Shown in pieces: positions 1-11,419 of a stretch of 39,601 bases of DNA (its first letter is position 1; each line of letters opens with the position of its first letter). The translations under genes and the position numbers were made by a program. Under the pieces are notes generated by a model, which was given only the letters and a program-made list of their open reading frames with translations, made no database searches and had not been told where the DNA came from. The DNA is from Acephala macrosclerotiorum (lineage: Eukaryota; Ascomycota; Leotiomycetes; Helotiales; Mollisiaceae): contig MU119598.1 in assembly GCA_014904845.1 (NCBI GenBank), forward strand, positions 1-39,601, given 5' to 3'.

Positions 1-3000
1 AATTTTACGTCAATTTAAAAACTATAATTTCTTTTTAATATTATTTATTTTTTTTTTTATTTTTTTAAAATTTTAATTTGTATTACTTTATATATAAACA
101 ATTTTATTAATTGAATATATTTTATTTATTTGAATATTTTATAACGATTTTTTTTAAAAATTTTTAAACTTTTTTATTTAAAATTAATATTACAATATTT
201 TAATTATATATATTAATATACTTTAAAAAAATTTTCTATAAAAATAATCAAATTTTACAATTTTTAATTATTTAAAACGCAAAAATATTTATTTATTTAT
301 TTTGTATAATTTTTTTATAAATATAAAAATTTATATCTTTTTTCGATTTTATTAATAAATTTTTTTTTTTTAAATTTATATATTTTTTATTTTCAAAATT
401 CGATCAATTTATTATATTATTTTTTTATATACAAATTTTACAATTTTAATTTTTATTTTCGAAATTTTTATAATATTATTATTATATTTTATTAAATCTT
501 AAAAGTACGAATTTCGCGTACAAAAAATAAAATGAAAATAATTATAATACGTTTATACAAATTGTATAATGCGATTTCGATGATTTATAAAAGATTATTA
601 ATAGATTATTACTTGAAAAAAAACAATTGTAATTAATAATATTAATAATAAATTTATAAAAACTAAAAACGTAGTAAAAAAAGTTTTAATTAAATAAAAA
701 AAAAAATTGAAAATAGTATTATTTTGAGATTTTTTGAGAAAATTTTAAAATAATATATAGTTTTAAATAAAAACTTTTTTTTTAAAGTAAATAAAATTGA
801 AAAATTGCGTATTGCGTTTTAATAAACTCGATTTAATTTGATTAAGATTTTTAATAATATATTTAAATATTATAATTAAAAAAAAAATTTTCGAGTTTAA
901 ATATTTTGATAATTTATTGAAAATTTTATTGATAAATTTTACAGTAAATATATATATTAAAAACTCGAACAAATATTTCGTATAAAGCGTTTTGCGTTTC
1001 GCGAAATTATTAGAGTTATTAATATGATTATTATCGAAAGAAATAAAGTTTATAATACGTTATTTATAAAAACATTTTTTCGATTTATCGATTGTAAAAA
1101 AACGTTAATATATTTAAAAAATACAAACAATAATTTAATAATTATAAATTTGAATAAAATAAACTTAAAAAAATTGCGTTTTATTTTTTATTTCTATGAA
1201 TTTTTAATAATTAGAAAATATACTAAAAAATTTTTCTCGATTTTTGCGAATAAATCTAAAGAATAATCGATCGTTATTATTAATAGTATAAATATTCAAA
1301 ATATCAAATTTCAAAAAATTATTAATATTAATATTTTATTTTTTTAATTAATTTCATTAATTAATAATAATAATAACAATAATAATAATAACGATAACAA
1401 TATTACTATTATTAATTTTTTCGTATAAAACTTTTTATTTTTTTAAATTTTTCAAATTTTTCAAATTTTTCAATTTACTTTTTTTTTTATTTCGATTTCT
1501 ATATCAATTAAATTTAAAAGATTTACTATCGATAATAAAAAATATTACAATATATTTACGTTTATATTAAAAAAATACAAAATTATTATTATTTTATTGT
1601 AATTTAATATTATTTTATTTCGATTAATTTACGAGTTTTAATCAAATAATATACATTCGATAATTAATTGTATATACAATATAAACAGTATTTAAAAATC
1701 AAATATTACTTTTTTTAATATTTTAAATTTTATTAATCGTATTAAAATTTTAAATATTGTTTATAATATTTACAAGTATTCGTTTATTAAATAATTTTAT
1801 CGAGTTTATTATATAACGTTTTATGAGAATTTCGATTTATACTTTGAAAACGATAAAAAACAAATTAAAATTATAAAAATACGATTATTTAAAATTTATA
1901 AATTATATATTAAAAAAAAAAATTTTCAATTTATTTAAATTTATTTTAATATTCGTTTTTAATTTATAAATATTTTTACTATTTTTTAATATAAACAAAA
2001 AACGTTAATAAAAAATCGATTTTAATTTTCGCGAATTTTTATCGTTTTTATTTTTGTTTTCTCGATTAAACTATTTATTAATTTAAAAATTGTAATAATT
2101 TTTATTTTATAAAATCTTTTCAAATAAATAAAAAAAAAAAATATTTTATTATTTTTTTTTAAAGAAATTAATATATTGAAATTTTATTATTAACGAATTT
2201 TTTTTAACGAATTTTTTTTTCTATACAATATATATTTCTTTTTTATTGTTCAATTTTTGTAAACGAATCTTAGATTATAATTATTATTTTATTGATTTTC
2301 TAGAGATTATTTTCTTTATTTCGTTACTTTTTCTCAGTTTATTAAATTTTATTAAAACGATAAAATTAATCAATTTTTCTACGAAAAAAAAATAAATATA
2401 TTTTAAAATTTATATTTATTGTATATTAAGTTTTTTTTTTTTAATAAATTTCAAATAATTTATTCGCGATTTAATAATTATAAAAAAACGATAAATTGAT
2501 TATTTCGATTTTTTAAAAAAATTATTTAAATAAATCTTTTTTTTAGTACTAAAAATCGAATTTTAATTGAAAAAATTTTGAAATAGATTTAATTAAATAT
2601 TGTAAAAAAAAAAATCTCAAAAATTAAAATTATACGTCTATAAAATAAAAACTTTTATCGATCGAAAATACGTTAAAAATTTTAAAATTTTTAATTTTTT
2701 TATTTTATTTTTCGTGAGTTTAGTATTTATTAGTATTAATAGAAAAATTATTAGTAATATTATTTACGAGAAATTCAAAGAAATTTATAACAAATTTCGA
2801 ACTTTTTTCGAGAATCGATTTCGAGAATTTTTTAACGATAAATTTTTTTTCGATAGTATTCAATTTGAAAAAATCGATACAATTTTCGATATAATTCGTT
2901 ACGTGAAATTTTTAAATTATTTTATTGTTCGATATAAGATTTTTCAATAATTAAACTATTAAAACTCGTTTAATAATAAATATTTGTATATTTATTAGTA

Positions 3001-4690
3001 AAAACAAATTATAATTCAAATTAAATTGATTTTTTAATATTTTGAAATAAAAAAAATAAAAATGTTTTTTAATAATAAATTTTTTTTTAAATACGAAATT
3101 AAAAAATTAATAATATTTATAGAAAATAATTAAAAGTATTTAATTATTTTTAACGATAAATTTAAATTTGAAATTCGTTTACTCTTTTTTTTTTATTAAA
3201 TTTTAAAAAGAAAAAAAAATAAATTGCAAAAAAATTTAATATTAATAAAAATATTGAAAAAATTATTAAATTTTTAAAAGAAAACGATAATAATTTAAAG
3301 AATCTCAAGTTTTGAATTTTTTGTTTAAAACGAGTTTTTTCTTTTTTTTTAGTTTTTTTTTTCGAGACTCGAAATAAACTCGTTATATGAAAAAACAATT
3401 ATAATAAAACTATATATTCTCTTTTCAAAAATCCTTGTAAATAATTAATTTCGAAAACAGTACTAATTACGTGTTTTCTAGTATATAAAAAGTTTTCACT
3501 TACTATAGATTAATCAACAATTTTTTCTATTTCTACTTTGATTGATTGATTAATTAATTTACGAATTACGAATTATTTCGAATAAATTTAATTTACTAAT
3601 TAAAACGAATTAATTTACAATTGAATTTTTTTGTTTTGTACTTTATTACTTTTTTACAATATATTGAGACTAAAAAACGAATTACATTAATAATAAATAT
3701 TTAAATAAAAAATAATAAATTGAATTATATTATTATTATTATTTATTAAATTAATCGAAAGATTAAAAAAACAATTTCGTTTTTAGTAAATATTATTAAA
3801 CTTATAGAATTTATTTACTTTGATTAATATCTTTATAAAAAATTGATCGAAATTATAGATAAATTTAAAATTATTAGTATTATTATTTTTATTATTCGCG
3901 ATAATACTAAATCGAATAATAAAATATTGAAATTCTTTGAAAAAAAAAGTTTTTATTTAATTTGATTTTATAATTAACGAGTAATAAATTTAATATTTTT
4001 TGAAATTCAATCGTATTAAAAGAAATATATAATACGTTGTACACATTTATAATATTGTAATTCAAGTAAATATATTTTGTTGATTATATTTAATTGTTTA
4101 ATTTTGTATAAATATTTTATATAAAATTGAACATTTGAATATTACGCGAAAAATAATACAATTTTTATTAACATTTTATTTTACAATAGTATTTAAAGTA
4201 TTTAAAGCAAATTTTAACGAGTATTTTTATTATTATTATTATATTAATAATTATATTATTATTTTTGATAACGACAAAAAACGTAGTACTTTTTTTAAAT
4301 TTCGAAGTTTGTTTATTATATTCAAATTACGAAAAATTTCTCGCGCGCAATTTAAAATTATATACAAAACTTTTAATATTTTTTTTATTAACGTTTTTTG
4401 TAATATACTAATTCAATAGAATTCTATAAATAAACTTATAAAAACTATATTTAGAATAAAACGCACTATACGTACTATTTTAATAATATAAGATTAGAAT
4501 AAATTTATTAAAACAAATTTTATTTCTATTGATACAAATTAAATATTATTAAAAGAATTTAATTATTTTTTTGATTTTTTTTGTAAATTTATTATTTAAT
4601 CACAAGTTGAAAACTATTTTACTCTTTATAATACTATTTTTAATTACTTTTACATTATTCGTTCGCTGAATATATAGTAATTACAATATT
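1..4690. repeat. AT-rich RIP-type block
   Basis: This stretch is almost entirely A and T, with long A or T runs. The C and G that remain are mostly in CG, GA or CA contexts, and nearly every reading frame is full of TAA/TAG. This is the look of transposon DNA destroyed by repeat-induced point mutation (C to T, mainly in CpA) in Pezizomycotina. No intact gene can be supported. The short open frames (about 763-972, 1024-1266, 2714-2950, 3162-3398, 4135-4419) have low-complexity Ile/Asn/Lys/Phe/Tyr composition expected of AT-rich DNA. The block grades into a less mutated hAT relic at about 4690-5635. Confidence 0.8.
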
Positions 4691-4701
4691 AATAACGCTC
4701 T

Positions 4702-5058
4702 TTGCAAACAATAGCGAAAACTGCGTATAAAATCATAAATGATTACTACAAGAAAATTGTCGACACGCGTTATTTTTTCGTTTCGATTATTTGCAATCTT
4801 CGATATAAACTCAAATTACTAGAATATATATTTAACGGTATACAAACTCCCCATTATTTGAAAACGAAAGAATACTTTGAACACGTTTACAAAGACTACA
4901 AAAAGAGAGCGCAAAAGATTACGAATTTGACAGCGCGTCGACAAAGAGAAATCGAGATTACGACAATTGAAACAATAGAAGTAGCAATTATTACCAACGC
5001 GCGTGGACATCGAGAGAAAGCGCTTACAATATTGATTGTTATAAAGAAAAAAGATTGA
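4702..5058 (+). pseudogene. hAT transposase remnant
   Basis: An open frame of 118 codons lies at the right edge of the AT-rich block. Residues about 8-45 (INDYYKKIVDTRYFF, then NLRYKLKLLEYIF) resemble the part of fungal hAT transposases just before the C-terminal dimerisation region, where a helix ending in YY is followed by a D/N-P-R-YK-x(3)-F/L-E signature. The rest is Lys/Arg/Thr-rich and unremarkable. The catalytic DDE residues and the BED finger are not visible, so this is at most the last third of the protein. It reads toward the putative transposon end at 5635, which fits its being part of the same element. The family call rests on motif memory only. Confidence 0.5.
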
Positions 5059-5514
5059 AGAGTTAATTTTTTATACGGTTACACAGAACACGTTTAATGC
5101 AATCGCGTTCGATTGCTTATTAGTGCAAAAATCATAGAGTTCGAGCGGTAGTATTGAGAGTCTGTTTTTTCAAATAATACGTCTTACGAGAATCTACGCG
5201 CTTATATACTGAGTAAGGTCTATGACTTCTCGATAATTACTACAATAGCGAGAGATTTTTTGTTTATACTAGTAATCTTCACACTCTCCAAGTGCGTTTT
5301 CAGTATAATTAGTAACCTAATATCGAAAAAAAGAATTAGAATCTCGAGTGTCAACGTGCGATACGTTTTATGTTTAAAATACTAGAGAATACTAACAGAA
5401 GATAATAATAAAAAAAAGATTATAATCGATGAACGGTTCAATATTCTGAAGGTACTAGCTTTTCAAATAGTCTTTATAAAACTATGAATATAATTTCATT
5501 TTCTACTCAAAAAA

Positions 5515-5635
5515 TACCCCAAAAAACCGGGTTTATTCGATTATTTACTTTACTCAGTTGGATTTGGCTGGGTATTACCCAGAGAAAGAGTTGCTGGGTA
5601 TACCCGGGTATTACTTTACCCCGTTGACAAGTCTG
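5515..5635. mobile_element. Right terminus of a hAT-like element
   Basis: The last 120 bases before the gene-rich part contain short GC-richer repeats typical of hAT subterminal DNA: CTGGGTATTACCCAG at 5568-5582 and CTGGGTATACCCGGGTA at 5594-5610. On the minus strand the element would begin CAGACTTGTCAACGGGG at 5635, a form common for hAT inverted repeats. It is followed outward by GTACGTAC (5636-5643), a candidate 8-bp target-site duplication, the length hAT elements make. The matching left terminus is not recognisable, presumably erased in the AT-rich block or outside the window, so the duplication cannot be confirmed here. Confidence 0.5.
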
Positions 5636-6662
5636 GTACGTACTTTTGGGAGCATGAAGCCAGGTGAAGCTTACACTCTTGGTTGATCTCAGGACCATTT
5701 AGAATAAGAAAGAAGCTATCCTCCGGGAGACCTTGAAAAGACCACCGTGGGTCCAAATGCAATTTCGCTTCCGTGCACTCGCCTAGAGTGTCTTTGTGTA
5801 TATGGCTTGGATCTTTGCAGGGCCAGTGGTTGTGCAAGCTTTGATGTAAGTGCTCCGCTAATGTGCGAACGCCCTTTCGGCCGAAGGCAGATGGATCGAG
5901 GTTTCGTCCTGGATTGTTCTTTTGGCCCTCGTTCATATAGGTGCTCTCTATGTCTTCGAGTCCTAGTGACTGGCGAACTTTGTCCCAACCACCTAATAGT
6001 TTCAGAAGATGCTGAATCTCCTCAGTGCAATCACGTTTGATTGTTTTCTCGAATCCGGACTTCGGGCCCACGACTATATTGACAAACACTGTCAATATTT
6101 AAATGTCGTTATCAGCTGTGTTTATTTGCCTTTCGTCTACAAGGAGGTTGATGTACTCCACATTAAGGAGCCTCGAGATTGCAGTAGCAACGTCGCACAG
6201 AAAATGATCAGATTCCGGAGATTGGCGTGAGTCAAGCTCCATCTCCATCTGTATTAACAATCGCTTAAGTTCCTTTAGTTCTTTGACTGCGAGACCATGA
6301 TTTTGAGCGACACTGCCGTCAGACTGCTCGATCAGATGATGGGCAATATCCGCCAGCCGCCAGGCCGCTTTTTTTACCAGGTCCACGATGGTCAACTCCC
6401 GCCCCGGATGTGTGTCTTGCGTGTCATCTAATCTCGATGGAAATGAGCCCATAATGGGAAAAAAATATATAGAATAACGCGTACCTTTCGCTCGACCTGG
6501 CGAAGGCCGTTGAAGCCAGCAAAGGCAACGCTGTATCGAGCGCTGTGAATCATCCACGTAGAAGCGCCGGATGTGAGACACCCTTTCACCGAAAATGTTT
6601 GCTAGGGTGCAGCAGTCCAATGACTTGATGTGGCGTGCATGTGCTGCAAATTCTCCAACCAT
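5616..6662 (-). pseudogene. DUF7580-like gene, 3' end cut by transposon
   Basis: The gene starts at ATG 6660-6662. Exon 1 (6485-6662) joins exon 2 in phase 1 across a 57-bp intron (6428-6484), after which it encodes a helical, Leu-rich segment (LVKKAAWRLADIAHHLIEQ). A further splice around 6095-6140 is needed to reach the frame at 5616-6095; I could not fix its borders. That last part (LHQSLHNHWPCKD, then CTEAKLHLDPRW and QECKLHL) resembles the start of the C-terminal region of fungal DUF7580 proteins, which are often found with HET and NLR-like genes. The frame then runs into the hAT terminus: its last residues, about PDLSTG, come from transposon sequence before a TAA. The kinase-like C-terminal part normally present is missing. 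The family call is tentative; the truncation is clear. Confidence 0.5.
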
Positions 6663-6891
6663 AGCTGTATTGATTCATGCATAAGGTACTCGGTCAAGAA
6701 ACCGGCTGGACCTGGTGTTCTGCACAAGTGTTCTAGATGGGTTGCCGTACTAGACCCGTGAATTCTGTGCGCCCCGCTCCAGCATTCCGGTCGCTTTATC
6801 AGATAGGGAGCAAGTAGAGCTATTCTACAAGAGTCATTATTGAAAGATCCAAGCTACTATCTATTCAGTATTTGGAGAAGAAGCCTCAGCA
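6663..6891. promoter_or_regulatory. Divergent intergenic region
   Basis: A 229-bp gap separates the minus-strand gene starting at 6662 from the plus-strand gene starting at 6892, so it must hold both promoters. I see no clear TATA box or other named element; the sequence has ordinary base composition. Confidence 0.35.
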
Positions 6892-9800
6892 ATGCTAATC
6901 TTCACATTAGCCAAGGAGTGCTCTAGGCTCTTGACCGGATGGCTTGCGTGTTACGCAGGTGAGCCTGATGAAAGCCAGGCAGCCAGTCTCCTGGACCATC
7001 TTTACCGCTTCAACGTATGGTCCACGAGCAATTGTGCTTTATCAGAAGAAAAGGACTCCTTGGACAGGCGATTAAGGCAAGCTTCTCTGCCACACACCGT
7101 TATAATAGATCTGCTTGACGACTTGAGATCCGCGGCAAAAGGTAAGAATAAGCAGTAAATTGAGAGTTCAGTCTAATGCCGTATTAGAAGGAATCGATCA
7201 ACACTGTAAACCCCCGCGCATTGAGGATGAATATCTTTCTTCGGTGAAGGTTAGCGAGTTACTCGATCAGCTCATCCGCTTCTCAACAGCTATCCGTCGT
7301 GCTGGACTCAGTCGAAAATTTGTCAAAAGAGCAAACTTCCTTGACGAAGACGAGATTGCTCTCAGCGCTAAGTTCCGGGAGAGCATAGTGTCTTTCTTAG
7401 GCCTCTCCCCCCGTCTCAAAGAGACTTCCCAAAATCTCAAGGACCGGTTGTTGGAGACAATTTGCTTGAGACAGCAGAATTTCGCTTCCATCAGATCAGA
7501 AATGAAGAAGCGTGTCACTCCCGCAAAAGATGCGCGTAATGATAATTCGGAGTCAATTGCTTCATCTATTGCGAAACCTCGGCTCGGAACCAGCTACAGC
7601 GTTATATCCCAAGTTACAAGTCAAAGGAAGGCGGCACGAGAGCCAGCTGGAAGTAGCATAGCCTACAAACCTACGAACCAGTCTTCCATCCGGACCGCAA
7701 CCACGTTTTACGTGACCAAAATTCCAACAACAGACCTGGTGGTTGAAGCAGACAAGTGGATGCCGGAAAATCTTCCACGCCCCATCAAGACACCATTCGA
7801 AGCGAGGGAGTTTGAATGTCCCTATTGCTACCTCGTTTGTCCTGTGGATGAGTTCACGAAGGCGAACTGGGAGTAAGTTCTTCCACAGCTCCCAAGTCTT
7901 GAGTCGTCGCTGATAATGCTTTCCAGTCGCCACATTATTCATGATCTGGCGCCTTTCATTTGCGTCCTGGAAAATTGCCCCACGCCTAATAATATGTACA
8001 GCTCAATAACATCATGGACGTCGCACATGAGGGCCGAACATGCTTGTTACGGTTGGACATGCATTAGCCAGATGCATCCTCTCTATATCTTTTACTCGAA
8101 AGACGAGTTTAAAGATCACATGTTTACAAAGCATAACGAAGAGTTTCTTCCTAAAGAGCTTGATACGATTGCCCAGGAATGCTACGGGTGTTTGCCAACC
8201 CCAACTTCGGAGGTTTTAAGCCAATGTCCATTCTGTGACGAATTCCGGGAACCCGATCCACGTCCGACTCTTGAGAAGCATGTCGCAGAACATTTACTAT
8301 CGTTTGCTCAATTTTCTCTTTCGGGCCATGACATAGCTATAGATTTAGAGTGTAATTCAGAAACAGATGTAAGAGGGAGTCGCACGACAGAGGGCGCTAA
8401 CGCTAGCGAATTGTTGGACTCTCTCAGCAGTGGCCTAAAAGAAGACCCATATCCAGACAGCGAGCAGGCTGACGGACTATCTACGGATATTGAGGAGCCA
8501 CCACCAAGTCAAGATGAGACGTGGGACCATTACTTCGAAGCATCTCCTCGGCCTATCTACGACCCTGGCGAAGACCCAATCATCAAGAGAATCCAGTGCC
8601 GAAAAATAGAAGAGGCCAAGGTCACCGATAGGACGGAAGAATTGATCATGAACGATTACTGTTTGTGTGATCAGATTTACGACAAGTTGATCGTGAACAT
8701 ACATCGACAATATTTTCTGCCGAAAGGAGACTTCGATGGGTTAATGACCCAGGGGAACATAAAGTTGGAACTGTCAAGGAGTGGCTGCTTAGAGGGTTTG
8801 GACCCAGAGAACATTATCGAACTGGTAAATTTCATACTCAGCCAAGCAAGGAAATGCTTCGCGACCCTAGTGTTCATCGAGAAGATCCACGAGATCAAGA
8901 CATTTTATCAAAACGGCCTTACGGACAAATACCTACCTGTTACCTTCAGTTTTCCAATCGGGGCAAACGGACCTGGAAAGTGCGTCGCCGAGTCATTAAA
9001 CAAAGTCTATGGCCAGCCAGGTACCAGCCCGGTTGAGAGCAGCTTCGCATATCCATCTCTATGGAACCGCAATAAGCTCCAGTTGTTTCAGGGAAAACAG
9101 TGGCTATTTCTGGCGCCCGTGTTCAAGGAAGCATGTTGGAAATATGTGTTCCCAGATGAATGCCCTTTGCCATTTCTCACGCCGGAAGGGACGCCCACTA
9201 ATCAAGTCGTTAAAGAGACCTTGTTTAGCCTGGTCCATCAAACGTTCATTCATTTCGATCATATTGATGGAGTAAGCATCACTCACCTCCCTATACAACG
9301 GTCCACGACTAATAAAATACCAGCTTGATCGCGATCCAAGAAACCAGCAGCATCACCTGGTCGCCATTAAGGAGTTGAAGCCCGCCATCGACATTGGAAA
9401 GATTCAACTCCCGTCCCGGGACCCCGTCGTCGAAGCGCAAACCCTTGAGAAGATGCGGGACTTGAGGCATCGACACGTTATAAGGGCCATTGCTACGTTT
9501 GAATGGCGTGGGAATCATCACTTCATATTCCCTTGGGCTGACAATGGCAACCTTCGGGAGTTCTGGGAGAAGTGGGATGGGATAGGCGAGATTCCTTGGG
9601 TCCTAGAGCAAATCGAAGGCCTCTGCGATGCACTGGAGAAACTTCACGCCAAGGAATGGTGGCACGGCGACCTAAAACCAGAGAACATCTTGTGCTTCCG
9701 AGATGGAGCCAGCTCGCAGAACCTCTTAGTCATGGCAGACGTTGGGTTTGCCAAAGCTCACGGTGTTCTCACAGCACACAGACGAAGACCATCATGGGCA

Positions 9801-10442
9801 ATGGGTGATACCTGGATGTATTGTCCACCGGAACCAAAAGGATCGCCGAGATCCCGTCTTTATGACATCTGGTCGATGGGAGCCATCATTTTGGAAATCA
9901 TAATCTGCCTCCTTTACGGTCACAACCAACTGGACATATTATATACCGAAATTCAGCGATATTACGTATACGGAGGAATAGAAGATGGCGGATCCACCGC
10001 GCGTATACACCCAGAAGTTGAAAGGTGGATAGGCCATATATATCGAGACCCTCGATGTGGAACCGAGTCGAACCCTACCGCAATGCGGCGCCTCCTCAAG
10101 CTCGTGCACGAGAGGTTACTGATTGTTCATGTGCGCCACGAGACTATGGGAGGCGATACCCAGAGCCTCATACTGCAATCTGACGTCCTGGAGGTGAGAC
10201 TTGAAGCCCCAGCCGAGGATATCTCACCACATGGCCCCTCAACATCCAATCTTCCCTCCATAGAAGTTGAAGGCGAAAGCGCTGAGAACATGAGTTCCGT
10301 CTCTCGTGCAGACTCGAACGAACTTCTTCAAGCCATCCACGCAATCAGGGAGAGCTGCAACAATGCAGCCCTACCTTACTTTATCCAGCTTCGCCCGGAT
10401 CAATCTTACGCTAGGCCACATCCTAGACATGAAATTCTCTAA
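6892..10442 (+). CDS. AcuF-type zinc-finger and kinase-like protein (copy A)
   Basis: Exons: 6892 to about 7141, about 7167-7872, 7927-9271, 9324-10442; introns 7873-7926 and 9272-9323 have good GT/AG borders and keep frame. The first junction is unclear because the two frames are only 25-30 bp apart, so a small frameshift is possible. The N-terminal helical region (KECSRLLTGWL) and the Cys/His-rich block at 7815-8310 (ECPYCYLVCPVD, W-D-RHIIHDLAPFIC, WTSHMRAEH, QCPFCDEF) match the fungal AcuF-type C2H2 region. A helical linker leads to a kinase-like domain with VAIK (9360-9371), HGDLKPEN (catalytic loop, HRD as HGD), DVG for DFG, and CPPE before SRLYDIWSMGAIILE. It ends at TAA 10440-10442, where paralogue B reads on. 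Codons after the stop and microexons at 10668-10878 resemble B, so A looks like a fusion gene that lost its C-terminal HET half. Substrate unknown. Confidence 0.8.
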
Positions 10443-10667
10443 CAGTACCTGGCCAAGCTCGCAATACAAAGTCCTAGAGACTACAGTCCTGAAGCTTTCT
10501 CACGGTCTACAACCTCCTCAAATTCTACAATCTTCCTAAGTGAGCATTGTGGCTAATTTCACCTCCGCAGTTGGTCTCAATCAATGCTGACTTAGGTGTC
10601 CGATCTTAGATTATAAGTCACGATGCTGGTAGATAAGAATGAATGCATGCTGGCGGAACTTTAGCAG

Positions 10668-10878
10668 AATCCACAAGACGTACGTCTTTCTTGCTCCCTG
10701 ATGTCCTTGCTGCTGACAAGACCCGTTTCTCTGTAGTATGTGAGTTAATGCTAGGTTACGCATTTTGTACAGAACTTTGCGCTCTTGCTAACGTTCTTCC
10801 TCCTCGATGTAGGCTGTGAGTATACCCCATTCTAAAGACACTAGAGACTCTGTTGAAGACTGACTTCAATCGTAGTTT
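10668..10878 (+). other. Relic microexon chain of copy A
   Basis: Downstream of the copy A stop codon lies a 12-nt exon (10668-10679, Asn-Pro-Gln-Asp), then 3-nt exons TAT (10737-10739), GCT (10813-10815) and TTT (10876-10878). Each is preceded by YAG with a CTGAC or GCTAAC branch site and followed by GTGAGT or GTACGT; intervening introns are 57, 73 and 60 bp. The order and phases match the 12-nt exon and the first three single-codon exons of copy B (I-A-Q-D, Y, I, F). No counterpart of B's proline codons or HET exon follows; similarity ends at about 10880. Confidence 0.65.
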
Positions 10879-11068
10879 GTGAGTCACACCGACCCGCGAG
10901 AGCTAGGTCCGTTGTCGATACGAGAGGCAGCAATGTCTTTTACAAACGAGGTACTCCAACGATTGGAATGAATGAATTCGAAATCACGAAGAGCGCTCGC
11001 TGGAGATGGACTTCATTAGCTTCAAGAATTTGCTACGTGCACGTATTTTATTTGGATGAGTAACTTAC

Positions 11069-11335
11069 TGTACTGTTTGAGAAGTTTTCGAATGTCCTCG
11101 AACTGGGAGTCGGTTATATCCTTTCCGGTTAAGAGGTGTATCTTCTGGGCTAGCTGGCGCTGGAGGTGGTGGATGGTGATTGCGTATAGTGGTCGGAAAT
11201 CGATTACTGTATCCGAGCCTTTCACCCAATGCCTTGTAGAATTACGAGCAAATTTAGTCATGCGCTCGTGATACGTGAGAGATGCAAGTCCTTCAAGCTC
11301 TTGATCTCTTTCTTTTCGAATCTCGATCCGCTTTC
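11069..11335 (-). CDS. Partial gene, helical protein of unknown function
   Basis: On the minus strand a likely exon begins after an acceptor (CACAG, 11336-11340) and ends at a good donor (GTAAGT starting at 11068). It encodes about 88 residues: a charged stretch (RIEIRKERDQELEGL), then a helical part with FRPLYAITIHHLQRQLAQKI and FEDIRKLLKQY. Fungal subtelomeric proteins often have a similar Leu/Gln helix pair, but I cannot name the family. A following exon may start near 11000; upstream exons toward 11400-11800 are not convincing. It could be an intact small gene or a remnant. Confidence 0.35.
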
Positions 11336-11419
11336 CTGTGTCTGCCCGTTAGATTTGATGCAGGTTCACGAAAGACTGGAACATGAAGAAGAATTTCGAA
11401 AGGAATCTTGGAAATAAAT

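Noticed and set aside
763..4419. Several open frames of 60-94 codons in the AT-rich block
   Set aside because: Low-complexity Phe/Ile/Lys/Asn/Tyr composition, expected by chance when most codons are A/T; no motif or splice partner.
5507..5698. Minus-strand 63-codon frame across the transposon boundary
   Set aside because: It spans the hAT terminus and the broken gene in a frame unrelated to either.
7267..8898. Minus-strand frames within copy A
   Set aside because: Shadows of the plus-strand coding sequence; no domain signal.
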